DNA of 64,000 bases. Origin: Paenibacillus sp. FSL R5-0341. GTDB lineage: Bacteria; Bacillota; Bacilli; Paenibacillales; Paenibacillaceae. The stretch lies in the NCBI RefSeq assembly GCF_037975235.1, contig NZ_CP150241.1, positions 3,348,001-3,412,000 of the forward strand, given 5' to 3'. The notes beneath the pieces are model-generated. The model searched no databases, was not told where the DNA came from, and saw only the letters and a list, made by a program, of their open reading frames with translations. The first letter of the stretch is position 1. The number at the start of each line of letters is the position of its first letter. The position numbers were made by a program, and so were the translations under genes. Below, piece after piece: positions 54,087-62,013 of the stretch.

Positions 54087-56312
54087 ATGAATATGAAGAA
54101 GAAATTGTCCATTTTTACCGCTTTAGCCGTTTTCCAAGCATTTGCAGTCGGTTCCGTGAGTGCGCAGTCAGTACCGCAAAGTGACACAGCGTCCGTAAAC
54201 ACGGCCAACGTAGAATCCGTTGAGGTGATAAAAGAAGTGCAACCGATTGCAGAGCGTGAAGTGAAGACGGAGAGCACTAACGCATCGATCGATACTCCAA
54301 CCTCTGATGAAACGAAAACTGACGTGGAGAAACCCGCAGATTCTACCACTCAGGAAGGAAGCACGGAGGAGGTTGAAACACCAGCTACGCCTGCTCAAGT
54401 AGAGCAACCACCCGTTGATGGGAAGTCTCCAGTAGGTTCAGGTGGAAATCTGACGTTGTACATGAACAGCAACAAAATGGAGCAGGATGGAAAAACGTAT
54501 CTTGCTGGCCAACCAATGGCTGTAAAAAACGGTGTATCCTATGTTGCAATTCGTGCGCTGGTTGACCGTGTGGGATATGGGGTTAAATACGATAACAAAA
54601 CCAAGGAAACCATCATTATTAGTGGTGACGATGAACTCCGATTCAAGACCAACAGCAAAGACTACACTGTAAATGGAGAGACCAGAACGATGAAAGGCCC
54701 TGCTTATCAGCAAAAAAATACGTTCATGGTGCCGTTAACTTCCATTACTCAAGCTCTGAACATCACTTATAAAGTAAATCAGTCGGCGAAGACGGTTGTG
54801 TTGAATCTAAATACCAAACCTGTTGCGAGCTTTACCATTTCCCAAAAGGAAATCTTTGCGGGCGATAAAGTGGACTATGTGACTTCTTCCAGTTCTCCAA
54901 ATGCACTGGATATCGTTGACGAACGCTGGACAGGTCGTCAAGAATCATTTGATCAAGCAGGTACATATACCATTTCATATGAGGTTCAGGATTCCAATGG
55001 CCAATGGAGCGATCCCTATTCCATGACGATTGAAGTTTTGACTCCTAATCTTCCTCCTGTAGCCATGTTCGCCACGGATAAAGAAGAATATAAAATGGGC
55101 GAAAAAATAACATATACAGACCAAAGCACTGATGATGAAGATAATATTGTTAAAGCAGTATGGGAGAACAATTCACTTGCTTTCTTTGAACCAGGTCCAA
55201 AAACGGTGACACTTACGGTTACTGACAATCACGGTGCTACGAACACGTACTCCAAAGTCATCACCATAACGAATGAGACCTTATATTCATTTACCGATTT
55301 CAATCTGCTCTTCACGCCAGTAGGACAGAAATTTACCTTTAACGGTGGCGAAGTGACTACGATGGAGAAAGTGCCTTATACGTACATGGATGAGCCTAGT
55401 TTGCTGATCCGCAGCAACAGCCCGGAAACCGTGAATACGGAAGGCATCGTATATAAAGAATCATCTTCGGGGCAGACCCGTTTCATGATTCACCACGTCA
55501 ACAATACAGGCAAAAGAGTGAAAATGTATGTAATTGCAACCAATAACAACCCAAATCCGGCTGTATTCGAACAACAAAATATGGGCTTTGCAGGACCTAC
55601 ACCATACGCTACCGTAGCTGGGAAATTGTCTATTGATAAGTGGTTCAAGTCAATTCAGACTGGAGCGGATCAAAAGAAAGAATACCTTCAACCTGGCGAA
55701 AGTAAACTGATCTTGACTGAACTTAATAAAATTCCGATGAAAGAAGGACAAGTCATCTCCCTCTATTCGGACGCTTATAGTGATTACTCACTAGACTACA
55801 ACGTTATCCTGGTCGAGGAAAACAAAGATCCGTTTGAGACTCTGCCACTGCTACCTGTGCTTGATCGTGACGGAGTGCACAACCGTGGTACGTATCCAAA
55901 TGCAACACGTAACATAACGTACGATCAGCAAGTGGGAACAAAACCAGCGCGTCTGCCACTTGGTGACAATTCAAGCGATCCCAATCTGGTTGGAACAGAT
56001 CCTATGGCTTACACAGACGCATCCAATGCGGGCAATTTCGGCGTATTGTACAAAATCACGCTGACCAATGTCGCTCCGCGTACGCTAATCTCCTTTAACC
56101 CTCGTGGAGGGAAGTACTCCGGAGTAGCTCTGGTGAACAATCAGTTGGTATCGATTGCCGAAGGCAACGTTGCGGTTACCAATTCAAGTGAGCAAAGCGT
56201 TCTGTACCGCACAGGATCATTTGGAGAGAGTGTAACGATTCTGTTCTCTGCTGCGCCAGGAAGTAACTTGCCGGTCAATCTGCTCTTTACACCACTCCCA
56301 TCGGAGAAGTAA
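54087..56312 (+). CDS. Secreted stalk-domain (copper amine oxidase-like N-terminal) and PKD protein
   Basis: This is a large secreted protein of 741 residues. A type I signal peptide (about 1-27, ending VSA) is followed by an acidic Thr/Glu/Pro-rich linker to about residue 120. The copper-amine-oxidase-N-like stalk domain is at about 125-250 (YLAGQPMAVKNGVSYVAIRALVDRVGYGVKYDNKTKETIII ... NTFMVPLTSITQALNITYKVNQSAKTVVL). Two PKD-like domains cover about 250-410 (DSNGQWSDPYSMTIEV and TDKEEYKMGEKITYTDQSTDDEDNI...). A C-terminal beta-rich domain of about 320 residues follows that I do not recognise. The start is ATG 54087 with AAGGAG 13 bases upstream. Presumed cell-surface glycan or protein binder. 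Confidence 0.75.
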   Translation: MNMKKKLSIFTALAVFQAFAVGSVSAQSVPQSDTASVNTANVESVEVIKEVQPIAEREVKTESTNASIDTPTSDETKTDVEKPADSTTQEGSTEEVETPATPAQVEQPPVDGKSPVGSGGNLTLYMNSNKMEQDGKTYLAGQPMAVKNGVSYVAIRALVDRVGYGVKYDNKTKETIIISGDDELRFKTNSKDYTVNGETRTMKGPAYQQKNTFMVPLTSITQALNITYKVNQSAKTVVLNLNTKPVASFTISQKEIFAGDKVDYVTSSSSPNALDIVDERWTGRQESFDQAGTYTISYEVQDSNGQWSDPYSMTIEVLTPNLPPVAMFATDKEEYKMGEKITYTDQSTDDEDNIVKAVWENNSLAFFEPGPKTVTLTVTDNHGATNTYSKVITITNETLYSFTDFNLLFTPVGQKFTFNGGEVTTMEKVPYTYMDEPSLLIRSNSPETVNTEGIVYKESSSGQTRFMIHHVNNTGKRVKMYVIATNNNPNPAVFEQQNMGFAGPTPYATVAGKLSIDKWFKSIQTGADQKKEYLQPGESKLILTELNKIPMKEGQVISLYSDAYSDYSLDYNVILVEENKDPFETLPLLPVLDRDGVHNRGTYPNATRNITYDQQVGTKPARLPLGDNSSDPNLVGTDPMAYTDASNAGNFGVLYKITLTNVAPRTLISFNPRGGKYSGVALVNNQLVSIAEGNVAVTNSSEQSVLYRTGSFGESVTILFSAAPGSNLPVNLLFTPLPSEK

Positions 56313-56340
56313 ATGTATATGAGGTTTTATAACTAAATCA

Positions 56341-56378
56341 AAGGCAATCGAACAGGAATGATTCGGTTGCCTTTTTTT
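56341..56378 (+). terminator. Terminator after stalk/PKD gene
   Basis: AAGGCAATCGAA (56341-56352) pairs with TTCGGTTGCCTT (56362-56373) with one G-T pair, followed by a T run. Confidence 0.82.
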
Positions 56379-56512
56379 GCGTTGGAAGAAATCAGACTGT
56401 AGTTGGGAATGAATCATCTTTGTTTAGGAGAGGTTATTTTCCAATAACATTCCCACTTGCTTTCCCATAACTTGAGGTGAATAGGGCATGTGCATTTGAT
56501 AGCAAGCGTATA

Positions 56513-56989
56513 TTAAGAGAGACTCGGCAAATTGTAGGTAATCAGATTGTTATATTTATCCGCATGTTTCTGTTCGTCCAGGATGATTCCCCACACTGTG
56601 TCTTTATATATGCCATAAGGGAGGCCAAACCATATTTTTCTATACTTTTCCACAGCCGCCAATTCACCCTGAAAAGCCTTTTGCAATCCGGCAAGGTAAG
56701 AGGGGACCGTCTCAACTGGCTCAATGCTTACACCCGAAATCTCCTGGCCTGTCAGATCCTTGTACATTTGGCGGAACATTTGATTATGTCCGCGTTCATC
56801 ATTACGGATGCTCGTGATGATGGCAGCCTGATTAGCATCGGGTGATAACTGAATCAGTGAATCATAGAACATCTCATCATTTTTTTCTCCTTGAACAGCC
56901 GTTTTGATTAATTCAAGTGCTTCGGCTGATGATGTTGCCCATACCGGAGTAAAAGTGTACCTGTAACCATACGGATATGTCACATACAT
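56513..56989 (-). CDS. Ferritin-like domain protein
   Basis: This is a four-helix-bundle protein of 158 residues with paired metal-ligand motifs: Glu in GEKNDEMFYDSL, ERGH in RNDERGHNQMF, Glu in GELAAVEKYRKIW, and EQKH in LDEQKHADKYN. This fits a di-iron or di-manganese ferritin-like site. The Tyr/Pro-rich N-terminus (YVTYPYGYRYTFTPV) is unusual and coat-protein-like. ATG 56989 follows GGAGG by about 7 bases; the TTG at 57004 precedes that site. A sigma-K-like promoter lies upstream, so a spore role is possible (inference). Confidence 0.75.
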   Translation of the reverse strand: MYVTYPYGYRYTFTPVWATSSAEALELIKTAVQGEKNDEMFYDSLIQLSPDANQAAIITSIRNDERGHNQMFRQMYKDLTGQEISGVSIEPVETVPSYLAGLQKAFQGELAAVEKYRKIWFGLPYGIYKDTVWGIILDEQKHADKYNNLITYNLPSLS

Positions 56990-57017
56990 TACGAATCCCT
57001 CCAAGACAAATATGAGT

Positions 57018-57045
57018 TAACATATGCACGTATGCCTATCAGCGT
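57018..57045 (-). promoter_or_regulatory. Candidate sigma-K-type promoter of ferritin-like gene
   Basis: On the minus strand AC (57044-57045), 17 bases, CATATGTTA (57018-57026) match the mother-cell pattern AC-N17-CATANNNTA. Information content is low. Confidence 0.3.
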
Positions 57046-57096
57046 TAACCCATATACTCTGTCCCGTCTTATTAATCGAAAGCTTCAATGGAACTT

Positions 57097-57537
57097 TTAC
57101 TTGGTACACCTCAATATCTTACTGTAACCATAAGCAAGAACAAATGGCAGGAGGTATGACAAAAAGGTCCAAAAAATATTCCATCCATTAAAATAAATGA
57201 CATGCCCCATCATTTTGGCAACCCATTCTAATAATGTGAGAGACAAGGCTGCAACGAGAATCGCCACCCATGGCTTGGCATCTTTAACTATGATGACATA
57301 CATCATCAAACATCCGGCAATTGGATAGATCCCCAGGTCCATAGGGAGAGCGGCAAAGGACTGGTTGCGAGTGTTGGGAAGTATATTCCAGAAATAATTA
57401 AATCCCACATTGTTGATGCAAGACGCAATAGCCACGCCGAGTGGATAATAGATAACAAGGATCTTCAAGTTCCGTCGTAAAATCCATACTGCCAATAGTA
57501 TAGGGACGACCATACCCAAGAGTATATTCCCTAGCAT
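57097..57537 (-). CDS. CBO0543-type membrane protein
   Basis: This is a 146-residue integral membrane protein with about four to five helices. The C-terminal MMGHVIYFNGWNIFWTFLSYLLPFVLAYGYSKI resembles the uncharacterised CBO0543 family common in spore-forming Firmicutes. GGAGGG precedes the ATG. It is followed upstream on the same strand by the 62-residue membrane peptide at 57581, probably in one transcript. Function unknown. Confidence 0.6.
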   Translation of the reverse strand: MLGNILLGMVVPILLAVWILRRNLKILVIYYPLGVAIASCINNVGFNYFWNILPNTRNQSFAALPMDLGIYPIAGCLMMYVIIVKDAKPWVAILVAALSLTLLEWVAKMMGHVIYFNGWNIFWTFLSYLLPFVLAYGYSKILRCTK

Positions 57538-57580
57538 GCATTTCCCTCCAAAGCTTGTTGTTTCTATTTTTCATGCTCCA

Positions 57581-57769
57581 TTAATCGCTCCGCTGTTTGA
57601 TCTCCAGAAGACGATCCATTTGCTCTGAGAGCGCATTTAATTTTTTATCATAATGCTTGTACGTATAGAATCCAATGACGGCTTTGATTGCAAAAAAGAG
57701 CACCGCAGCAATGATAATGAGAATATAATTGTGGGCAAGCTGCCTTAACCAATCGTTAACTGCATTTAT
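57581..57769 (-). CDS. Small single-TM protein with apparent ATA start
   Basis: A 62-codon frame on the minus strand begins ATA-AAT-GCA at 57769 and ends TAA at 57581. It reads (I)NAVNDWLRQLAHNYI..., then one transmembrane helix (about 15-35, ending VIGFYTY). A charged tail LNALSEQMDRLLEIKQRSD has coiled-coil-like heptads. AGGGAGAG lies 7 bases before the ATA. An in-frame TGA lies just upstream and no ATG, GTG or TTG is available before the membrane helix. It is likely a real gene with ATA replacing ATG, 43 bases ahead of the CBO0543-type gene. Confidence 0.55.
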   Translation of the reverse strand: MNAVNDWLRQLAHNYILIIIAAVLFFAIKAVIGFYTYKHYDKKLNALSEQMDRLLEIKQRSD

Positions 57770-57953
57770 CGGATTTCTCTCCCTTCAATGCAAGTGGTTT
57801 TGTATAAGGTAACCAACTCCATGGGATATAATGCATATTAGCCAAATTCGGAATAGGCATTTGCTTTACTCGAAGTGAATGAACAAGTTTCGGTCATGAA
57901 AAAAGCCAAATATAGAACGGCTACGGTTAAGGATGTTCATAAGGATTTTATGA

Positions 57954-57992
57954 AAAAAATCCCTTCTCTTCGGATGAAAAAAGAGAAGGGAT
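57954..57992 (-). terminator. Terminator after alkaline phosphatase
   Basis: On the minus strand ATCCCTTCTCTT (57981-57992) and AAGAGAAGGGAT (57959-57970) form a perfect 12-bp stem followed by TTTTTT. Confidence 0.85.
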
Positions 57993-58020
57993 GATCCTAA
58001 ACTATTGAATTATCATCGAA

Positions 58021-59379
58021 TTACTGGTGCTTGCTGAGAATATCAAATATGATCTTGGCATTATCTGTGTTGTCGATCAAACCGGCGAAGCGATGACTTG
58101 CCGGACCGTAGGCATAGACCGGAACATCTTCACCTGTATGTCCACCTGTTGTCCAGCCCGTAAACGAACGGTTATCAATAATCGCTTCAATGGCATTATC
58201 AATCTTCGTTACATCCGCAGTTTGGGCTGCTTCTTTCACCGATTGAATCTCTTCCGCCTTTAAATCCAGTTTCAGATAACTTTTTAGCGTTTCCTCAACC
58301 GAAGCACCTTTTGCAATTTGTGCTGCCATGAAGTCTGGCGTGCGAAGTGCAGCTTTGATAGGGTCTACGAAGAAGTTGTATTCCCCGTCTTTACCAAGGG
58401 TAAGTCCGCCCGTGGAGTGGTCGGCAGTAGCTACGACAAGTGTTTCGCCGTCTTTTTTGGCAAAATCAATAGCTGCCTGAAATGCTGCTGCGAAATCTTC
58501 CATTTCACTCATCGCGCCAACGATATCATTATCATGTCCTGCCCAGTCGATCTGGCTGCCTTCGACCATTAAAAAGAATCCTTTGTCGTTAGAACTGAGA
58601 CGATCAATCGCTGTATTGGTCATCTCAGCCAATGATGGAGTTGCAGCAGTACGATCAATCAACTTGTCCAGACCTCCGTCCGCAAACAGTCCAAGAACTT
58701 GTTGATTCTTATCAGCAAGGAGAGAGGAACGATCCGTCACATAACTGAATCCGGCCTTCTGAAACTCCTTCGTCAAGTCACGACCGTCGCGTACAAAATT
58801 GGATTTCCCTCCACCCAGAAGTACATCCACCTTATGCTTGCCATTAATCAGCTCATCATAATAATCGTCCGCAATTGCATCCATGTTTTTTCGACTGATA
58901 TCATGGGCACCAAATGCAGCTGGTGTTGCATGAGTGATCTCCGATGTAGCCACGAGTCCGGTGGACTTGCCGTTTTCTTTAGCCTGCTCAAGTACGGTTT
59001 TGACTTCCTTCTGCTCAGGGTCAACCGCAATGGCCGCATTGTAGGTTTTCACACCTGCCGACATGGCTGTTGCTGCCGAAGCGGAATCCGTCACATTTTG
59101 TTTATCATCATCCGGATAGGTCATTTGTGCCCCAACCAGATAAGGGTCAAATACGGTTTTGTCCATGCCCTTGGTTGAAGGATCATCTTTCATATAACGG
59201 TAGGCGGAAGTATAAGAGGTCCCCATGCCATCCCCAATGAGGAAGATGATGTTCTTGATTTGTTTTTTCTCCACACTTACAGCTTGAACTGCATTTGCTT
59301 GTCCGGCAGACAAGAGCGTAGAAGCCGATACAGCCAGAGTCAGCGCTACCGCTGGTAATACTCTTTTGGATAATTTCAT
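58021..59379 (-). CDS. Secreted alkaline phosphatase
   Basis: This is a PhoA-type alkaline phosphatase of 452 residues with a signal peptide (1-30, ending ANA). Metal/catalytic residues are visible: Asp50 (FLIGDGMG), catalytic Ser99 (VTDSASAATAMSAG), a His pair region SQIDWAGHDND, ADHSTGG, and the C-terminal GHTGEDVPVYAYG. It hydrolyses phosphomonoesters outside the membrane. GAGGAGG precedes the ATG. A convincing PhoP box could not be identified upstream. Confidence 0.92.
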   Translation of the reverse strand: MKLSKRVLPAVALTLAVSASTLLSAGQANAVQAVSVEKKQIKNIIFLIGDGMGTSYTSAYRYMKDDPSTKGMDKTVFDPYLVGAQMTYPDDDKQNVTDSASAATAMSAGVKTYNAAIAVDPEQKEVKTVLEQAKENGKSTGLVATSEITHATPAAFGAHDISRKNMDAIADDYYDELINGKHKVDVLLGGGKSNFVRDGRDLTKEFQKAGFSYVTDRSSLLADKNQQVLGLFADGGLDKLIDRTAATPSLAEMTNTAIDRLSSNDKGFFLMVEGSQIDWAGHDNDIVGAMSEMEDFAAAFQAAIDFAKKDGETLVVATADHSTGGLTLGKDGEYNFFVDPIKAALRTPDFMAAQIAKGASVEETLKSYLKLDLKAEEIQSVKEAAQTADVTKIDNAIEAIIDNRSFTGWTTGGHTGEDVPVYAYGPASHRFAGLIDNTDNAKIIFDILSKHQ

Positions 59380-59643
59380 AATGATTCCTCCTCGTTATAT
59401 CTCAAACATGAATGCATGAATCTATATTCATTTGTTCAACAATATGAAGATTATCATTCATTTGTAAATGATAACCAGGATTTTTGTATACCTGAGGTAA
59501 AAACAAAATAAAGAGGTGGCTTCATTGTTATACAAAATATACCCATCCCCATGTTTTTGAAGTATGATAAAACAATAGAACGCTTTCATTATTTGTCTTA
59601 CGACGACCATAACGTCAATTTCATTTTCAGGAGGCTCTTACCA

Positions 59644-61458
59644 TTGTCCAAAACAACTCCAAATTATGCCGGGTATCTCTTTGTACATTTTATTGGCGAA
59701 CAACCAGACGGAGAGCAGGTTTATTTCTCCTATAGCGAGGATGGTCTTCACTGGAAGGACCTTAATGGCGGATCACCTGTACTGTTTTCCGACCTTGGAG
59801 AACAGGGGGTACGGGACCCGTTTCTGGTTCGCTCAGTCAAGGAAAATAAATTTTATCTGATTGCTACGGATCTACGCATCGCAAGCGGCAAAGGATGGAC
59901 TCATGCCGTTAATGCCGGGAGCCGTGACGTAATCGTATGGGAATCCAGCAATCTGGTGAACTGGTCATCCCCATGGAACGTCACACTAGGTGTTGAGGGA
60001 GCTGGATGTGTCTGGGCACCCGAAGCTGTGTATGATGAAGTGGAAGATGAGTTTCTTGTATTCTGGGCTTCTGCGACGCAGGAACCTCAGGAGCAAGAAC
60101 GAAAACAAAAAATATACAGCGCTCGCACAAAAGACTTTCGTACGTTCTCGGCATCGGAAAAATACATTGAACGGGATAATCATATTATTGATACAACGAT
60201 TCTTCCTTCGGCTGGCTCTTACTATCGATACTCCAAGGATGAAACAACCAAAAACATACGGGTAGAAAAAGGAGACTCTCTCGACAAAGGGGCATTTGTT
60301 ACACTTCAAGCTCCGGTACTGGAGGCTATGGCAGGTGTGGAGGGACCTCAAATCTTTAAATTCAATGACCGGGAGGAATGGTGCCTGATTGTTGATCGAT
60401 TTGCTGAAGGCAAGGGTTATCTTCCTCTGCTGACTACGGATCTGGGAAGTGGAGAATTCCGAATTGTCCCTGATGGTGAATTCGATATGGGATCAACTCA
60501 AAAGCGGCATGGAAGTGTCCTGCCAATCACAGCTGAGGAGTGCAGCCAGCTTCTCGCAGCTTTCGGGGGTGGTCATCAGGTGCTTCCCGGACAATATGCC
60601 GATCCTGATGTAGCCAAGTTTGAGGATCGTTACTATATGTATCCGACAACAGATGGCTTCGAGGGGTGGTCGGGGACACAGTTCAAAGTGTTTTCTTCTT
60701 CAGACCTGAAGCATTGGCAAGACGAAGGCGTGATCCTTGATCTGGGAACAGAGGATGTCGCCTGGGCAACCGGTAATGCCTGGGCACCGGCAATTGCCAG
60801 CCGAAACGGAAAGTTCTATTTTTATTTCTGCGGCAAAATGCGGAACGGCGAGAGTGCCATCGGCGTTGCTGTAGCAGATACACCGATTGGTCCATTCCTG
60901 GCCGAGTCGCAGCCTTTAATCACATTGGAGCAGTTGAAACGTCTGGGCATTACCATGGGACAAGCGATTGATCCCTCTATCTATGTCGAAGATAATGGAA
61001 AAGCGTATCTGCTATTTGGCAATGGACATGCTGCCATTGTGGAGCTCGGTGAAGACATGATAAGTGTAGTGGAGGACACAATGAGCAACCTGGCGGGCTT
61101 GCATGATTTTCGTGAGGCGGTAACCGTGTTAAAGCAGGGTGGATTATACCACTTTACATGGTCCTGTGATGACACAGGCAGTGAAGACTATCATGTGAAT
61201 TACGGTACGTCAGAGCAATTATACGGGCCTATTACCTATCGATACCCAATTCTGAGCAAAAATGTGGAGAAAGGCATGCTGGGCACAGGTCATCACTGTA
61301 TATTTAATGATTCCGAAACGGGTCAATACCAGATTGCCTATCACCGTTTTGTCACGCCACTATCCAGGTTTTCCTCCGGAAAGGGGTATCACCGCGAAAT
61401 ATGTATGGACCCCCTTCTGTTTGGTAAGGACGGACTGATTCAGCCTGTTATACTCTAA
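59644..61458 (+). CDS. Tandem glycoside hydrolase family 43 protein
   Basis: Two five-bladed propeller GH43 modules lie in one 604-residue chain. Module 1 is at about 1-300 (YLFVHFIGEQPDGEQVYFSYSEDGLHWKDLNGGSPV, GVRDPFLVRS, CVWAPEAVYDE). Module 2 is at about 310-604 (YADPDVAKFEDRYYMYPTTDGFEGW, AWAPAIASRNGKFYFYFCG, IDPSIYVEDNGKAYLLFGN, LHDFREAVTVLKQGGLYHFTWS). No signal peptide is seen, so it is probably cytoplasmic, acting on arabino-/xylo-oligosaccharides. TTG 59644 follows AGGAGG by 9 bases; the in-frame ATG 59551 has no ribosome site and reads through the leader. Confidence 0.83.
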   Translation: MSKTTPNYAGYLFVHFIGEQPDGEQVYFSYSEDGLHWKDLNGGSPVLFSDLGEQGVRDPFLVRSVKENKFYLIATDLRIASGKGWTHAVNAGSRDVIVWESSNLVNWSSPWNVTLGVEGAGCVWAPEAVYDEVEDEFLVFWASATQEPQEQERKQKIYSARTKDFRTFSASEKYIERDNHIIDTTILPSAGSYYRYSKDETTKNIRVEKGDSLDKGAFVTLQAPVLEAMAGVEGPQIFKFNDREEWCLIVDRFAEGKGYLPLLTTDLGSGEFRIVPDGEFDMGSTQKRHGSVLPITAEECSQLLAAFGGGHQVLPGQYADPDVAKFEDRYYMYPTTDGFEGWSGTQFKVFSSSDLKHWQDEGVILDLGTEDVAWATGNAWAPAIASRNGKFYFYFCGKMRNGESAIGVAVADTPIGPFLAESQPLITLEQLKRLGITMGQAIDPSIYVEDNGKAYLLFGNGHAAIVELGEDMISVVEDTMSNLAGLHDFREAVTVLKQGGLYHFTWSCDDTGSEDYHVNYGTSEQLYGPITYRYPILSKNVEKGMLGTGHHCIFNDSETGQYQIAYHRFVTPLSRFSSGKGYHREICMDPLLFGKDGLIQPVIL

Positions 61459-61507
61459 TATAAGACGTTTCAATAAATCGCTATCTATAATGGCCTGATA
61501 CAACATG

Positions 61508-61553
61508 AATGCCTGTCAAATGTCGCTTTTAGCGGTTTTGGCAGGCATTTTTA
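61508..61553 (+). terminator. Terminator after GH43 gene
   Basis: AATGCCTG (61508-61515) pairs with CAGGCATT (61542-61549) and a T run follows. The loop contains GTCGCTTTTAGCGG, a degenerate form of the recurring terminator hairpin. Confidence 0.75.
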
Positions 61554-61640
61554 TCATTTATATCTTCCACCTGGAACAAGCAAAAACCATAGGGTTGAAC
61601 GGGTATGCGACTAATTGAATGCACTCAATCCAGAATACAT

Positions 61641-61685
61641 TTGACATGCAAATCATTAAATCGTATTATTACGATATAACGATTT
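61641..61685 (+). promoter_or_regulatory. Promoter and ArsR operator
   Basis: TTGACA (61641-61646), 17 bases, TATTAT (61664-61669) form a promoter. The perfect palindrome ATCGTA-TTAT-TACGAT (61660-61675) covers the -10. An outer AAATCGT (61658-61664) and ACGATTT (61679-61685) add a second inverted repeat. Confidence 0.7.
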
Positions 61686-61698
61686 AGGAGGAATACTT

Positions 61699-62013
61699 GT
61701 GAACACTCCCGCTTTTGACAGCAATAACATTAAACAGTTCGATGAACCAGCTAATTTGCTGAAAGCTTTGTCTCACCCCATTCGTTTATGCATTGTGCGC
61801 GGACTGATGATGAAAAAAAAATGTAATGTTTCTTATATGCAGGAATGTCTGGATCTTCCCCAATCAACAGTCTCACAGCACCTCCAGAAGCTTCGTAGTG
61901 CAGGTATTGTTGCTACGGAGCGAAATGGTCTTGAAGTGAACTATGTGCTTGCCGATCAACGGGTTGAACAGATTATTAAAACTTTATTTGAAAAGGATGA
62001 TTGTGAATCATGA
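61699..62013 (+). CDS. ArsR family regulator, candidate persulfide/thiol sensor
   Basis: This is a winged-helix repressor of 104 residues (LLKALSHPIRLCIVRGLMMKKKCNVSYMQECLDLPQSTVSQHLQKLRSAGIVATERNGLEVNYVL). It has Cys31, 42, 50 and 102. A pair near residues 42 and 102 resembles the two sensing cysteines of SqrR/BigR persulfide sensors, while typical metal-site motifs (ELCVCDL) are absent. The GTG start follows AGGAGG by 7 bases. Its stop overlaps the downstream sulfur-trafficking gene (ATGA), supporting a reactive-sulfur role (inference). Confidence 0.85.
   Translation: MNTPAFDSNNIKQFDEPANLLKALSHPIRLCIVRGLMMKKKCNVSYMQECLDLPQSTVSQHLQKLRSAGIVATERNGLEVNYVLADQRVEQIIKTLFEKDDCES

Noticed and set aside
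59380-59500. PhoP box upstream of the alkaline phosphatase
   Set aside because: Some TTnACA-like strings exist on the minus strand but they lack the regular 11-base spacing of direct repeats.
59575-59588. cre site before the GH43 gene
   Set aside because: The right half (CGCTTTCA) matches but the left half has three mismatches, too weak to call.
59551-59643. ATG 59551 as the GH43 start
   Set aside because: No Shine-Dalgarno precedes it and the added residues do not fit the family; TTG 59644 has AGGAGG at the right distance.
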